Of a stretch of DNA of 64,000 nucleotides, positions 36,365 to 46,474 are shown piece after piece. Position 1 is the first letter of the stretch, and every line of letters starts with the position of its first letter. The stretch covers positions 1-64,000 of the forward strand of contig CACHNE010000006.1 of NCBI GenBank assembly GCA_902581145.1. Reading direction: 5' to 3'. The notes under the pieces were generated by a model. That model saw only the letters and a list, made by a program, of their open reading frames with translations. It ran no database searches and had not been told where the DNA came from. A program made the position numbers and the translations under genes. The stretch comes from an uncultured Bacteroidota bacterium. Its GTDB lineage: Bacteria > Bacteroidota > Bacteroidia > Flavobacteriales > Flavobacteriaceae.

Positions 36365-37452
36365 CGGTTCATAAGATTTTTTATTTCATTAACAATATCA
36401 ATAGTAGCATTTGTATAAGCTGTTTTTTTGATATTTTTTGAAAGTTTATTTCTAAGCTCCGAGGATGAATTTAATTCAGATATTCTCTTTTTTAAATCAT
36501 CAATATTTTTTTCTTCAACCAATAGAGCTCCCTCGTTTTTTACAACTGCCATGGCATTTTTTAGCTGATGATCTTCGGCGACATTTGGTGATGGAATAAA
36601 AATCACAGGCTTTCCTACAATGGATAATTCTGATACAGAGCTTGCACCAGCTCTTGAAATTATAAAATCAGAAACTGAATAGGCTAAAGCAATATCATCT
36701 AAGAAGTCATATAGCTTTAAATCATAAGAAATTTCTTTTTGTTTGTACTCATCGTAATATAACTTTCCACATTGCCATATTACCTGCAGGTTGATATACT
36801 TCAAATAATCTTGAATAGAATAAATAGCTTTATTAATCTCTCTTGAACCTAAACTACCTCCAATGACAAGCATTGTTTTTTTATCGGCGTTTAAATCAAA
36901 AGACTTAATTCCTTTATCAAATAAATCCGAAAAATTATTAATATTTGATCTTACTGGGTTTCCTGTTAATACAATCTTATTCTTTGGGAAATACTTTTCC
37001 AAATTTTCATAAGCAACACAAACTTTATTTACCTTTTTTGACAATAATTTATTTGTGATACCAGGGTAAGAATTTTGCTCCTGAATTAATGTCGGAATAT
37101 TTAAAAGATTTGCCACATACATAATTGGGCCACTGGCATATCCGCCGGTTCCAATTACAATATTAGGCTTGAATCTCTTAATAATAATCAGTGATTGAAA
37201 AATACTTATCAATAATTTTAACGGAACTAAAATATTCTTTAAAAAATTTGTTCTATTAAATCCCGAAATCCATAAGCCCAATATATCAAATCCGTATTTT
37301 GGTACAATATTCATTTCCATTTTGTTATTTGCTCCGACAAATAATATCTCTGAATTCTTATCTCTAAACAACAATTCATTAGCAATAGAAATAGCAGGAT
37401 ATATATGTCCTCCTGTTCCACCACCTGATAATATTATTCTGTTTCTATTCAT
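36361..37452 (-). CDS. murG: UDP-GlcNAc--lipid I N-acetylglucosaminyltransferase
   Basis: A 363-residue GT28 glycosyltransferase that forms lipid II on the inner membrane face. The N-terminal ILSGGGTGGHIYPAISIA loop, GTGGYASGPIMYVA near residue 101, LIQEQNSYPG near 122 and the donor-binding ISRAGASSVSELSIVGKPVIFIPSP near 261 are the family signatures. It directly abuts ftsW (no gap) and overlaps murC by 4 bases. Confidence 0.95.
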   Translation of the reverse strand: MNRNRIILSGGGTGGHIYPAISIANELLFRDKNSEILFVGANNKMEMNIVPKYGFDILGLWISGFNRTNFLKNILVPLKLLISIFQSLIIIKRFKPNIVIGTGGYASGPIMYVANLLNIPTLIQEQNSYPGITNKLLSKKVNKVCVAYENLEKYFPKNKIVLTGNPVRSNINNFSDLFDKGIKSFDLNADKKTMLVIGGSLGSREINKAIYSIQDYLKYINLQVIWQCGKLYYDEYKQKEISYDLKLYDFLDDIALAYSVSDFIISRAGASSVSELSIVGKPVIFIPSPNVAEDHQLKNAMAVVKNEGALLVEEKNIDDLKKRISELNSSSELRNKLSKNIKKTAYTNATIDIVNEIKNLMNR

Positions 37453-38646
37453 TTATATTGTTTCTTTTAATATATCCAATGGGCTATCTTCATCAATATT
37501 GTTAATTTGAACTCCAGTACCATTCCTGACGCTTTGAATAATCCCTATAGCGATGCATGTCATCCAAATTGAGGTTCCACCACTACTAATTAGTGGAAGA
37601 GGCTGGCCGGTGATTGGAAATAGTTCGACTGAAACCCCTATATTAACTAGAGCCTGGAAGACGATAGGAACACCAAGAGCAATGACCAATAGTGAACCAA
37701 ATACACTTTCTGCTTTATTTGAAATGATGATTATCCTTAGTAGAAATAATGCATAAACGGTTAAAAGAAATAATCCCCCAATTAATCCGTATTCTTCTAT
37801 AATAATAGCAAAAATAAAATCTGATGAAGATTGTGGTAAAAAATTCTTTTGAACACTTTTTCCTGGACCTAAACCTCTGACGCCACCTGTCGCAATAGCT
37901 ATTTTTGCTTTCTCAATTTGATAATTTTCTGTAGTATTTTCTTTATTGACAAAATTTTCAATTCTACTTTTCCATGTATCAACTCTATTTGGAAAAATTC
38001 CTGGATAAGCTTTAATTGTTAAAATAAAAATTAACAACACAAGAATCCCTGATAAAACTATTCCTAGCAGATGTTTTATAGGGTATCCGCCTACAAAACA
38101 CAACAAAATAACCATACTAAATATTATCGCTGTAGTTGAAAAGTTTGCAGGAAGAATTAACAGTAATATAAATAATGTGGGAATCCATAGCGGTAATATA
38201 GTCTGACTAAAACGAACATCAATATCTTTAATTTTAGCCAAATATCTAGAAACATATATCATTAAAATTACACCTGCTAAAGTCGAAGGTTGGAATGTAA
38301 ATCCAACAAATGGAATTTTAATCCATCTATTTGTATTAGTTAATGAATCTGTAACGCTTGGCTGAAAGATTGTGTATAAAAGAAGAACTATCACTACAGG
38401 TATCATTAGTATAGAGATACCTCTAAAGTAGTGGTATGGGATTTTTTGCATTAAATACATAAATGTGAATCCAAGCGATAGGTGAATAAAATGCTTAAAC
38501 AAATAATTAAACGTATTCCCAGATCCTGAGACATATGCGAGGTTACTTGCCGCACTATAGACAGGTAAAAAAGAAAAGCCTGCAAGCAATATTAAAACTG
38601 CCCACAAAGTTTTATCCCCCTGTATGTTTGCAAAAATATTATTCAC
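37453..38646 (-). CDS. ftsW: lipid II polymerase FtsW (SEDS family)
   Basis: A 397-residue membrane protein with about ten transmembrane segments. It is the SEDS glycosyltransferase that polymerises lipid II for the septum together with FtsI. Conserved pieces are NRWIKIPFVGFTFQPS near residue 103, GGVRGLGPGKSVQKNFLPQSSSDFIFAIIIEEYG near 255 and LPLISSGGTS near 349. Its ATG overlaps the murD stop by one base and murG follows without a gap. Confidence 0.94.
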   Translation of the reverse strand: MNNIFANIQGDKTLWAVLILLAGFSFLPVYSAASNLAYVSGSGNTFNYLFKHFIHLSLGFTFMYLMQKIPYHYFRGISILMIPVVIVLLLYTIFQPSVTDSLTNTNRWIKIPFVGFTFQPSTLAGVILMIYVSRYLAKIKDIDVRFSQTILPLWIPTLFILLLILPANFSTTAIIFSMVILLCFVGGYPIKHLLGIVLSGILVLLIFILTIKAYPGIFPNRVDTWKSRIENFVNKENTTENYQIEKAKIAIATGGVRGLGPGKSVQKNFLPQSSSDFIFAIIIEEYGLIGGLFLLTVYALFLLRIIIISNKAESVFGSLLVIALGVPIVFQALVNIGVSVELFPITGQPLPLISSGGTSIWMTCIAIGIIQSVRNGTGVQINNIDEDSPLDILKETI

Positions 38647-39971
38647 TATAATTTTCTAACAGCTGTTTTAAATTGTCTTCCTCTATCCTCAAAATCATCA
38701 AATAAGTCAAAACTAGCACAAGCTGGAGACAGCAAAACACAATCACCAGAAGATGATATTTTATATGCTGCATTCACTGCTTCATCCATTGATTTTACCT
38801 CTACTATATACTCTACTACATTTTCAAAATGATCCATTATTTTTAGATTATTTAAGCCTAAACAAATAATTGCTTTTACTCTTTTATTTACAACCTTGGT
38901 TAAATCAGCGTAATTATTTCCTTTGTCGACTCCACCTACAATCCAAACTGTTGGCGACTCCATTGATTCAAGCGCATAATATGTTGCATTAACGTTTGTA
39001 GCCTTTGAATCATTTATATATTTAACCTTGTTAATGGTCAATACATTTTCTAATCTGTGTTCAACACCTTGAAAATGCTCAAGACTTTTTCTTATTGTTT
39101 CTTTTCTAATTTTTAACAAATTTGCAACTGTGGCTGCAGCCATTGCATTCTTAATATTATGATTTCCTTTTACTAAAAAATTATCTGTTGGCATATTAAT
39201 TATATTTTTATCCGTTATAATATTTATTTCATTATCTAAAAAGTATGCTCCTTGTTTGACTTTTTTTTTTATCGAAAAAGGGAGCAACCTAGACTTAATT
39301 TTTTTTGTTTTTATATACTTATTTATTGTCTCACAATCAAAATCATATATTAGATAATCATCATGTGATTGGTTTTTAATTATTTTAAATTTTGAATCTA
39401 CATATGCTTCAAAATTTTTATATCTATCAAGGTGATCTGGTGTAATCGAAGTTATTATAGCGATATGAGGCTTAAAATTTTCAATTCCGTCCAGTTGAAA
39501 ACTACTGACCTCAATGACACTAAAGTCAACATCTTCTTCACAAACACTAGAAAAACTATTACCTATATTTCCTGAAATTGAGCAAGAAAAACCAGCATCT
39601 GAAATGAGTTTGTGGGTTAAAGTGGTTGTAGTTGTCTTTCCATTACTTCCGGTGACACCAATTATTTTGGAATTGCAATAGTTAGATGCAAACTCAATTT
39701 CTGAGATTATTTTTAACTGCTTAGAATCAAGGAATTTTACAATATCACTAGTGTCTGAAATTCCTGGACTTTTTATCACTAAGTCCACATTTAGCGTCTT
39801 AGCTTTTTCATGTGAATTCTCTTCAAAATTAATTGATGAATTAATCAATTTTTCTTTCGTGGAATCAAGTATATCTCCAGCATCAGAGATAAACACATTA
39901 TAATTATTCTTTTTGGCCAGTAATGCACTACCCAATCCACTTTCCCCTGCTCCAAGTATTAGTATAGTCAT
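38646..39971 (-). CDS. murD: UDP-N-acetylmuramoyl-L-alanine--D-glutamate ligase
   Basis: A 441-residue Mur ligase adding D-Glu. The front has ILGAGESGLGSALLA, the ATP loop GVTGSNGKTTTTT near residue 108, EVSSFQLDGI near 160, and GGVDKGNNYADL near 350, all typical of MurD. I use the ATG at 39971 because it is followed at once by the UDP-binding strand and forms TAATG with the mraY stop. An open frame extends 19 codons further upstream inside mraY. Confidence 0.94.
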   Translation of the reverse strand: MTILILGAGESGLGSALLAKKNNYNVFISDAGDILDSTKEKLINSSINFEENSHEKAKTLNVDLVIKSPGISDTSDIVKFLDSKQLKIISEIEFASNYCNSKIIGVTGSNGKTTTTTLTHKLISDAGFSCSISGNIGNSFSSVCEEDVDFSVIEVSSFQLDGIENFKPHIAIITSITPDHLDRYKNFEAYVDSKFKIIKNQSHDDYLIYDFDCETINKYIKTKKIKSRLLPFSIKKKVKQGAYFLDNEINIITDKNIINMPTDNFLVKGNHNIKNAMAAATVANLLKIRKETIRKSLEHFQGVEHRLENVLTINKVKYINDSKATNVNATYYALESMESPTVWIVGGVDKGNNYADLTKVVNKRVKAIICLGLNNLKIMDHFENVVEYIVEVKSMDEAVNAAYKISSSGDCVLLSPACASFDLFDDFEDRGRQFKTAVRKL

Positions 39972-41182
39972 TATCTGATTTTTAATGTTATGATTGAAAG
40001 AATCGCAAGAAAAATTCCTACAATCCAAAATCTGGTTACAATCTTACTTTCGTGATATCCCTTCTTTTGAAAATGATGATGTAAAGGGGACATAAGAAAA
40101 ATTCTTTTTCCGATACCAAACTTTTTTCTAGTGTACTTGAAGTATAAAACCTGAATAATAACCGAAAGGTTTTCGATAAGAAAAATTCCACATATTAAAG
40201 GAATAAGCCATTCTTTTCTAACAGCGATTGAAATTACGGCTATAATTCCTCCAATTGTCAAACTGCCAGTATCACCCATAAAGACCTGAGCTGGATATGT
40301 ATTATACCACAAGAATCCAACAAGCGCTCCGACAAAAGCACCTATAAAAATTGTTATTTCTCCAACCCTTGGTATGTACATTATATTTAAATAATCTGAG
40401 AAGATGATATTTCCTGACACCCACGTAAAGACACCTAGAGTTAAAACAATTATTGCGGATGAACCAGCTGCAAGCCCATCCAATCCATCTGTTAAATTGG
40501 CTCCATTCGAAACAGCCGCAATAATTAGTACAACAAAAAATATAAACACAATCCACGTATATGATTCTAAACTTGGATCTATCCATGTTATTAAATCTGA
40601 GTAATTAAAAACATTATCCTTAACAAATGGAATAGTCGTTTCAGTCGACTTATACTCAGAAAGATTGTCCACTGATTGAAGTTCAATACCAAATGGACTT
40701 TGATCTTTAACAGTTACATCAGGATGAAAAAACAGAGTAGCACCAATAAATAAACCCAATAAAATCTGACCAATAATTTTATATTTACCTCTTAATCCCT
40801 CTTTGTCATTTTTGTGTAGCTTTATATAATCGTCTACAAAACCAATAATACCCATCCAAAGTAAAGTCACAATTAATAAAATGATGTATATGTTATTTAA
40901 GTTTGCAAAAAGAAATACAGGTATAATTGTGGCTAAAATGATGATTAACCCACCCATTGTCGGAGTACCTTTTTTTTCTATTTGGCCTTCTAATCCTAGA
41001 TCTCGTATCGATTCTCCAATTTGTTTTTTTCTTAAAAAATCAATTATTCTTTTACCAAAAATTGTTGAGATTAAAAGAGAAGTTATGATGGCAGCTGCAG
41101 CTCTAAAGGAAATATAGGTAAATAATGATGCTCCAGGAATTTGATATTGACTTTCTAAATATTCGAAAAAATAATAAAGCAT
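39971..41182 (-). CDS. mraY: phospho-N-acetylmuramoyl-pentapeptide transferase
   Basis: A 403-residue integral membrane enzyme that makes lipid I from UDP-MurNAc-pentapeptide and undecaprenyl phosphate. [13 protein letters not shown] near residue 72, GFVDDYIKL near 115 (catalytic Asp pair), [17 protein letters not shown] near 228, [11 protein letters not shown] near 305 and the [10 protein letters not shown] signature near 365 are all present. A 50-residue insert around 160-205 is common in Bacteroidota. It follows murE after 3 bases. Confidence 0.96.
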   Translation of the reverse strand: MLYYFFEYLESQYQIPGASLFTYISFRAAAAIITSLLISTIFGKRIIDFLRKKQIGESIRDLGLEGQIEKKGTPTMGGLIIILATIIPVFLFANLNNIYIILLIVTLLWMGIIGFVDDYIKLHKNDKEGLRGKYKIIGQILLGLFIGATLFFHPDVTVKDQSPFGIELQSVDNLSEYKSTETTIPFVKDNVFNYSDLITWIDPSLESYTWIVFIFFVVLIIAAVSNGANLTDGLDGLAAGSSAIIVLTLGVFTWVSGNIIFSDYLNIMYIPRVGEITIFIGAFVGALVGFLWYNTYPAQVFMGDTGSLTIGGIIAVISIAVRKEWLIPLICGIFLIENLSVIIQVLYFKYTRKKFGIGKRIFLMSPLHHHFQKKGYHESKIVTRFWIVGIFLAILSIITLKIR

Positions 41183-41185
41183 ATT

Positions 41186-42643
41186 TTAATTTTTTTGGTT
41201 TAATAATTCCTTAACTATCTCAAAGTCGTCAAAGTCACTCCTCACACCTTTTACTTCCTGATATGACTCATGTCCTTTTCCTGCTACTAGAATAATATCA
41301 TTTGTGCGGGCAAATTGACATGCTGCTTTAATAGCTTCTTTTCTGTTTGATATTGATATTGTTTTGTTTGAATTCGTAGATCTAACTCCACTGATCATTT
41401 CTTCGATTATAATTTCTGGATCTTCAAATCTTGGATTGTCACTTGTAAAAATCACTTTTGAACTCAAATTACTAGCTATATCACCCATCAATGGTCTTTT
41501 TGATTTATCTCTGTTCCCTCCACATCCAACAACAGTTATCAAATTATTTTCTGAAGTCTTAATCTCATTTATTGATTTTAATATATTCTCAAGCGCATCT
41601 GGTGTGTGAGCATAATCAACGATAGCGGTAATTTTATTTTTTTTATAGAATTGGAATCTTCCTGCTACTGCATCTAAAGAACTCATAGCTTTAAGAAGTT
41701 CGTTTTTAGGTAATCCTAGAATTGAGGCAGCTGAGTAAACAGATAGTATATTATATGCATTAAATTTTCCAACCAATTTTGACCAAAATTCAGTGCTATT
41801 TATTTTAAGAAGCATACCATCAAAAGAAGATTCTAAAATTTTAGCTTTGAAATCTGAAACAGAATTTAAAGAATAGGTGTATTTTTCTGCTATTGTATTT
41901 TGAAGCATAACCATACCATTCTTATCATCATTATTAGTTAAGGCAAATGAGTTATTACTTAATAAATCAAAAAATTGTTTTTTTGTATCTCGATAATTTT
42001 CAAAACTTTCATGATAATCAAGATGATCATGAGTCAAATTTGTAAAAATACCACCCTTAAAAACCAATCCGTCTGTCCTGTTTTGATCAATTCCGTGTGA
42101 ACTGACCTCCATAAAGCAGTATCTAACATTTGAATTGACCATTTCACTTAAAAATCTATTTATCGAAAGTGAATCAGGAGTGGTTTGATTAGCTTGAAAA
42201 TTTTTATTATCATATGAAATCTTAACAGTTGAAATTAATCCTGATTTTATTTCTAGCTCAGTGTATAAATCAAATAATAAAGTAGCAATAGTTGTCTTTC
42301 CGTTTGTTCCTGTAACTCCTATTAAGTTTAATTTGGAAGATGGATTGTCAAAATAATTTGATGAAATAATTGCTAGAGCTTTTCTTGATGATTTGACATT
42401 AACATATACAACTCCATCGGTTTTGTTTTCAGGAGTTTTTTCACAAACAATACAGTTAGCACCATTTTGAATTGCTTGTGATATAAAACTATGACCGTCT
42501 ACATTTACTCCAGTAATAGCAATGTACATATCACCATCGCTTATTAATCTTGAGTCAAATCCAATTTTATTAATTGATAAAGAAGTACTCCCTACAACCG
42601 AATTAATTTCTACTTTATATAATATTTCTCTTAATAGCTTCAA
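41186..42643 (-). CDS. murE: UDP-MurNAc-L-Ala-D-Glu--meso-diaminopimelate ligase
   Basis: A 485-residue Mur ligase. The ATP loop GTNGKTT is at residues 112-118, EVSSHGIDQNR near 177, and the substrate-specificity motif DNPR is at 402-405. DNPR indicates meso-diaminopimelate rather than lysine, as expected for a Gram-negative cell wall. VAGKGHESYQ closes the active site. It overlaps the ftsI gene by 4 bases. Confidence 0.95.
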   Translation of the reverse strand: MKLLREILYKVEINSVVGSTSLSINKIGFDSRLISDGDMYIAITGVNVDGHSFISQAIQNGANCIVCEKTPENKTDGVVYVNVKSSRKALAIISSNYFDNPSSKLNLIGVTGTNGKTTIATLLFDLYTELEIKSGLISTVKISYDNKNFQANQTTPDSLSINRFLSEMVNSNVRYCFMEVSSHGIDQNRTDGLVFKGGIFTNLTHDHLDYHESFENYRDTKKQFFDLLSNNSFALTNNDDKNGMVMLQNTIAEKYTYSLNSVSDFKAKILESSFDGMLLKINSTEFWSKLVGKFNAYNILSVYSAASILGLPKNELLKAMSSLDAVAGRFQFYKKNKITAIVDYAHTPDALENILKSINEIKTSENNLITVVGCGGNRDKSKRPLMGDIASNLSSKVIFTSDNPRFEDPEIIIEEMISGVRSTNSNKTISISNRKEAIKAACQFARTNDIILVAGKGHESYQEVKGVRSDFDDFEIVKELLNQKN

Positions 42644-44634
42644 CTCAAATTTATTTTTACAGTTTGACCTTTTTTTAATTTTGTTCCTGCTTTAGTCAAT
42701 TGTTTAATTCTGTTACCATTTCCTTGGATTATTACCTGAAATCCAACATTTTCTATCAATGGAATTACATCCATAAGTTCATAACCAGAAATATCTGGCA
42801 TTATCATATTTTCAAGATTTACGATAACTTCCTCCTTAATTCTTTGGTTTTGGACCTCAAATTTCAACTCTTCATAACTTTCCACATTTGGAATATTCGA
42901 ATATATCTTTTGTGCAATTTCCTTGAACACTGGTGCTGCAACTACATTACCGTAATAACCCTTAGTCTTGTTTGGCTTATGGATGACGACTATACATGAA
43001 TATTTCGGATTATCAGCTGGAAAATATCCAGCAAAAGAGGATATATATAATCCCTCTGATTTCCAATATTCAGTTTGGCATGTACCTGTTTTTCCCGCCA
43101 TTGAAAAGTCTTCAGAATAAATATTATGAGCTGTACCATGTTCTTTTTCTACAACATTTTTCATCATATTTTTCACCTTATCAATTGTCTCTTTACTACA
43201 TATTGAATTTGAAATTATCTCAGTGTCAAACTTTTCAACCACCTGATCAAATTGCTTTACCTCCTTAATAAATCTTGGCTTCACCATGACTCCGTTATTA
43301 GCAATAGCATTATAAAATGTTAAGGTTTGAAGGGGTGTGAGGGAAATTCCGTATCCGAACGCCATCCATGGAAGATCTAATCCGTCCCAATTTACTTTGT
43401 CATTTGGATGCGTAAACTTTGGTACTCCCTCACCTAATATTGGTAAGCCCAAAGGAGTATTTATCTTCATATCAAACAGACCTTCAACAAATTTCTCAGG
43501 CTTATCCTGATAATTATCATTAATTATTTGAACCAATGCTGTATTTGATGACACCTCAAATGCTCTGGCTGCGGATATTTTTCCATATCCACCTTTTTTT
43601 GAATCCCTAACTTTTCTTCCGTAAAAATTTAGGATTCCATTTTTTGTGTCAATTACATCTGAAGTGTCAATTACATTATCTTCAAGAGCTCTTACCATAG
43701 CCATTAGCTTAAATGTTGATCCCGGTTCATGAGATTCACCAACAGCATAATTTAATTTTTCATAATACTTACCTTCTGAAGTTCTTCCTAAGTTTGAAAT
43801 TGCCTTAATTTCTCCGGTTTTAGTTTCCATTACAACCACACTTCCATGTTCAGCTTCATAAAACTCTAATTGACGTAAAAGTGAATGATGGGCTAAATCT
43901 TGGATTTCAATATTTAATGTGGTATGTAAATCGTAACCATCCCTTGGTTCCTTTTCATTATAATCTAATACCGGCTTCCACTGCCCTAAGCCTATTTTTT
44001 GAGAGAATCTAATTCCATTTTCCCCTTTTAGGTATTTTGGCCCGAAAGCCCCGTCAAGGCCTGGTCTCATTGCATTTCCAAAGTCATCATATCTTTCATA
44101 CCCCACTGTTCTTTGGGCAATTCCACCAATTGGATAGTCTCTTTTAGTGTATTGCTCAGTGATGAAACCTCCACGAAAACCACCTAAATTAAACAATGGG
44201 AAATTTTTAAATTTCTTAAAATCTAGATAACCTAAATTTCTGGCAATCAGTAAATATCTGTTTTTGTCTTTTCGAGCCTGCCTTAATTTATTGGAATATT
44301 TTTCAGATGACTCGCCGAAATAGACGGCAAGTTCTGATGCCAAAAGATCTACATATTTATTAAAGTTTGAGTCACTTGGAGCTAAAGCATCAAATCTGAT
44401 ATCATATTTTGGAACCGAGCTAGCAAGTAATTTTCCAGAGTCTGAATAAATATTACCTCTGTTTGCAGGGATTTCAATGTTTTTAAATTCTCTCTTTTCA
44501 GAAATACTTATATAATAGTCACCTTGAAAGAATTGCAAATCAATAATCTTGAAAACAATGGAGAAAATAATAACGATCAGAAACAAGCTGATAGCATAAA
44601 GTCTATTCGTTATTTTTTTCTTAGTTACTGACAT
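42640..44634 (-). CDS. ftsI: septal peptidoglycan transpeptidase (FtsI/PBP3 type) with PASTA domain
   Basis: A 664-residue class B penicillin-binding protein. A single membrane anchor spans about residues 12-30, followed by the dimerisation domain. The transpeptidase motifs are Ser306-Thr-Phe-Lys309 (EPGSTFK), SSN at 362-364 and KTGT at 515-518. The last 55 residues (from MPDISGYELMDVI) form a PASTA domain, which is frequent in FtsI of Bacteroidota. It overlaps ftsL by 14 bases and murE by 4. Confidence 0.93.
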   Translation of the reverse strand: MSVTKKKITNRLYAISLFLIVIIFSIVFKIIDLQFFQGDYYISISEKREFKNIEIPANRGNIYSDSGKLLASSVPKYDIRFDALAPSDSNFNKYVDLLASELAVYFGESSEKYSNKLRQARKDKNRYLLIARNLGYLDFKKFKNFPLFNLGGFRGGFITEQYTKRDYPIGGIAQRTVGYERYDDFGNAMRPGLDGAFGPKYLKGENGIRFSQKIGLGQWKPVLDYNEKEPRDGYDLHTTLNIEIQDLAHHSLLRQLEFYEAEHGSVVVMETKTGEIKAISNLGRTSEGKYYEKLNYAVGESHEPGSTFKLMAMVRALEDNVIDTSDVIDTKNGILNFYGRKVRDSKKGGYGKISAARAFEVSSNTALVQIINDNYQDKPEKFVEGLFDMKINTPLGLPILGEGVPKFTHPNDKVNWDGLDLPWMAFGYGISLTPLQTLTFYNAIANNGVMVKPRFIKEVKQFDQVVEKFDTEIISNSICSKETIDKVKNMMKNVVEKEHGTAHNIYSEDFSMAGKTGTCQTEYWKSEGLYISSFAGYFPADNPKYSCIVVIHKPNKTKGYYGNVVAAPVFKEIAQKIYSNIPNVESYEELKFEVQNQRIKEEVIVNLENMIMPDISGYELMDVIPLIENVGFQVIIQGNGNRIKQLTKAGTKLKKGQTVKINLS

Positions 44635-44938
44635 TGATTATGATTTTGACGGGTGGTGTTTTTGATGATTTTATTCCTTGCTCAACTAATCTATTTTTAA
44701 CCGAAGATTCCATTTTATAAGTCATCAATCTGGTTCTTGTATCAACAAACTCAGATCTCAATGATTTAATTTCCTCGTTAAGTGCAGCTATTTTATAAAC
44801 TTTCTTATCAATTGAATGTGAAGATGATATCATAATAAGAGCGAGTATTAGAAAAAGAAAAATATACATCCAATTTGAGGCGGATTTTTCATCGACTAAA
44901 AAAGACCCTCCCATTATGTTAAATATTCTTCTTTTCAT
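44621..44938 (-). CDS. ftsL: cell division protein FtsL-like
   Basis: A 105-residue bitopic membrane protein. After a short cytoplasmic part there is one membrane segment (about residues 24-42, YIFLFLILALIMISSS), then a predicted coiled coil (KVYKIAALNEEIKSLRSEF). This is the layout of FtsL, which couples FtsQ and the FtsWI synthase. Identity is inferred from topology and from its position between rsmH and ftsI. The ATG at 44938 is preferred over an upstream TTG. It follows rsmH after 4 bases. Confidence 0.82.
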   Translation of the reverse strand: MKRRIFNIMGGSFLVDEKSASNWMYIFLFLILALIMISSSHSIDKKVYKIAALNEEIKSLRSEFVDTRTRLMTYKMESSVKNRLVEQGIKSSKTPPVKIIINVSN

Positions 44939-44942
44939 ATAC

Positions 44943-45848
44943 TTAAATCTTTTCTGCAATTCTTAACTTTGCACTTCTTGCTCTAATATTTTCTTTAATT
45001 TCTGAGCCTGAAGGTTGAATCATTTTTCCAACTTTCCTGAAAGGAACTGAAAAATTCCCGTAAAAATCTTTTTCTTTATGATTTGAAAAACTTCCATTAT
45101 TAATAAATCGTTTAACAAGTCTATCCTCTAGTGAGTGATATGAGATGATACATAGTCTACCTCCAGGAACTAATAATTGACTAGATTGTTCCAAAAATGT
45201 CTTTAAAACATCAAGCTCTTTATTAACTTCGATTCTTATAGCTTGATAAATTCTTGAAAGATTTTTATTTAAATACCTTTCAGGGAATAGTGGACTTAAT
45301 ATTTTATTTAAATCAAAAGTTGTTTTTATTTTTTCTTTAGATCTAGCGGTAAAAATCTGATTTGATATTTTTTTTGAATTTTTTAAATCTCCGTATTCGA
45401 ATAATACTTTACTAAGTTTTTCTAATGAATATTCGTTTACAACCTTCATTGCGCAGTTGTCATTTTTTTTATTCATTCTCATGTCAAGGCCAGCATTATA
45501 TCTATATGAAAATCCTCTTTCTGGGGTATTAATTTGAAATGAGGACACTCCAAGATCAGCAAGAATTCCATTAACTTTTGAAAACCCTAAATTTTTTAAA
45601 AATCTCTTCATATGTTTAAAATTTTCATTGACGAAATAAAAATTGGTTTCGTCGAAAGTATTATTGAATGAATCTGGATCTTGATCAAAGGAAATTAAAC
45701 TACCCTCATTCGAAAGATTCTTCAATATTTCATAACTGTGACCACCTCCTCCAAAAGTTGCATCTACATAAACTCCTTTCGGATATACTTTTAAACCATT
45801 AATTGACTCCTCCAGTAATACCGGTAAATGATAACTACTCTTCATCAC
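44943..45848 (-). CDS. rsmH: 16S rRNA (cytosine1402-N4)-methyltransferase RsmH
   Basis: A 301-residue SAM-dependent methyltransferase, formerly MraW. HLPVLLEESINGL at the front, the SAM-binding VDATFGGGGHSYEIL near residue 28, GILADLGVSSFQINTPERGFSYR near 96, and IRIEVNKELDVLKTFL near 206 are diagnostic. The C-terminal ENIRARSAKLRIAEK is also typical. It overlaps mraZ by 14 bases. The ATG at 45848 or the next codon may be used. Confidence 0.95.
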   Translation of the reverse strand: MMKSSYHLPVLLEESINGLKVYPKGVYVDATFGGGGHSYEILKNLSNEGSLISFDQDPDSFNNTFDETNFYFVNENFKHMKRFLKNLGFSKVNGILADLGVSSFQINTPERGFSYRYNAGLDMRMNKKNDNCAMKVVNEYSLEKLSKVLFEYGDLKNSKKISNQIFTARSKEKIKTTFDLNKILSPLFPERYLNKNLSRIYQAIRIEVNKELDVLKTFLEQSSQLLVPGGRLCIISYHSLEDRLVKRFINNGSFSNHKEKDFYGNFSVPFRKVGKMIQPSGSEIKENIRARSAKLRIAEKI

Positions 45849-46290
45849 CTCCCATAACTTCCTCCGCTAGCTTAGCAAAATCATCTCTTGAGTCAGCAAT
45901 CGCTTTTTCATAACTAGATCTATCCCATATTTCAATAATATTCACTGATGTGGAAAGAGTAACCTCCTTAGTAATATTTGAAAATTCAATGAGATCTTTA
46001 GGAATTAATAATCGTCCGTTACCATCCAGTTCAACGAATTTTACCCCTGCGGTAAATCTTCTAATGAAATCATTATTTTTTTTCTTAAATCTATTTAGTG
46101 AATTCACCTTATTGATAAGCTCCTCCCATTGATTTAATGGATATAGCTCTAGACAATTTTGAAAAACTGCTCTTTTGAGCACAAAACCTTTGGTAACCAC
46201 TGGGGCTAACTGTTTTTTAAATGCTGAAGGAATTAATAGCCTTCCTTTTACATCAATTTTGCACTCGTATGTTCCGATTAAATAGTTCAA
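45835..46290 (-). CDS. mraZ: transcriptional regulator MraZ
   Basis: A 151-residue protein with two SpoVT/AbrB-like DNA-binding halves: YECKIDVKGRLLIPSAFK (residues 8-25) and FVELDGNGRLLIPKDLIEF near 89. The DxxGRxxIP motif appears in both. MraZ forms rings that bind tandem repeats at its own promoter and repress the division operon. Three such repeats lie 43 to 67 bases upstream. It is the first gene of a run extending at least to ftsZ. Confidence 0.95.
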   Translation of the reverse strand: MNYLIGTYECKIDVKGRLLIPSAFKKQLAPVVTKGFVLKRAVFQNCLELYPLNQWEELINKVNSLNRFKKKNNDFIRRFTAGVKFVELDGNGRLLIPKDLIEFSNITKEVTLSTSVNIIEIWDRSSYEKAIADSRDDFAKLAEEVMGGDEE

Positions 46291-46313
46291 AGTATTTCTT
46301 AGTTATGTAATCT

Positions 46314-46357
46314 CAAATTTACTAAAAATTTTACCACATTTTACCACATTTTACCAC
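46314..46357 (-). promoter_or_regulatory. mraZ promoter with three MraZ-type boxes
   Basis: Read on the minus strand, the core GTGGT occurs three times at exactly 10-base spacing (46357-46353, 46347-46343, 46337-46333), each inside the unit AATGTGGTAA. Downstream of them lies TAAATTTG (46321-46314), which matches the Bacteroidetes -7 element. The start point would be near 46307, about 17 bases before the mraZ ATG. The boxes lie where a -33 element would be, and no TTG is seen there. GTGG-core repeats at 10-base spacing are the known MraZ operator design. Confidence 0.75.
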
Positions 46358-46474
46358 ATTGTTAATAAAATTAGAGTTTGATTAAGATTTTACTCATATT
46401 TTAAAGAAAAAAAAGGATTAAAATACTGATACACAGGTGGTTATATTTGTGCTGTAAGTAATTAACACCTGTTG

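Noticed and set aside
40302-40586. Small minus-strand open frame (94 codons) inside mraY
   Set aside because: It lies in another frame of mraY on the same strand, has an odd Cys- and Trp-rich composition and no recognisable domain.
46331-46360. Short CRISPR-like array or simple satellite repeat
   Set aside because: The three units are contiguous 10-bp copies with no spacers and lie exactly at the mraZ promoter, which fits MraZ boxes better.
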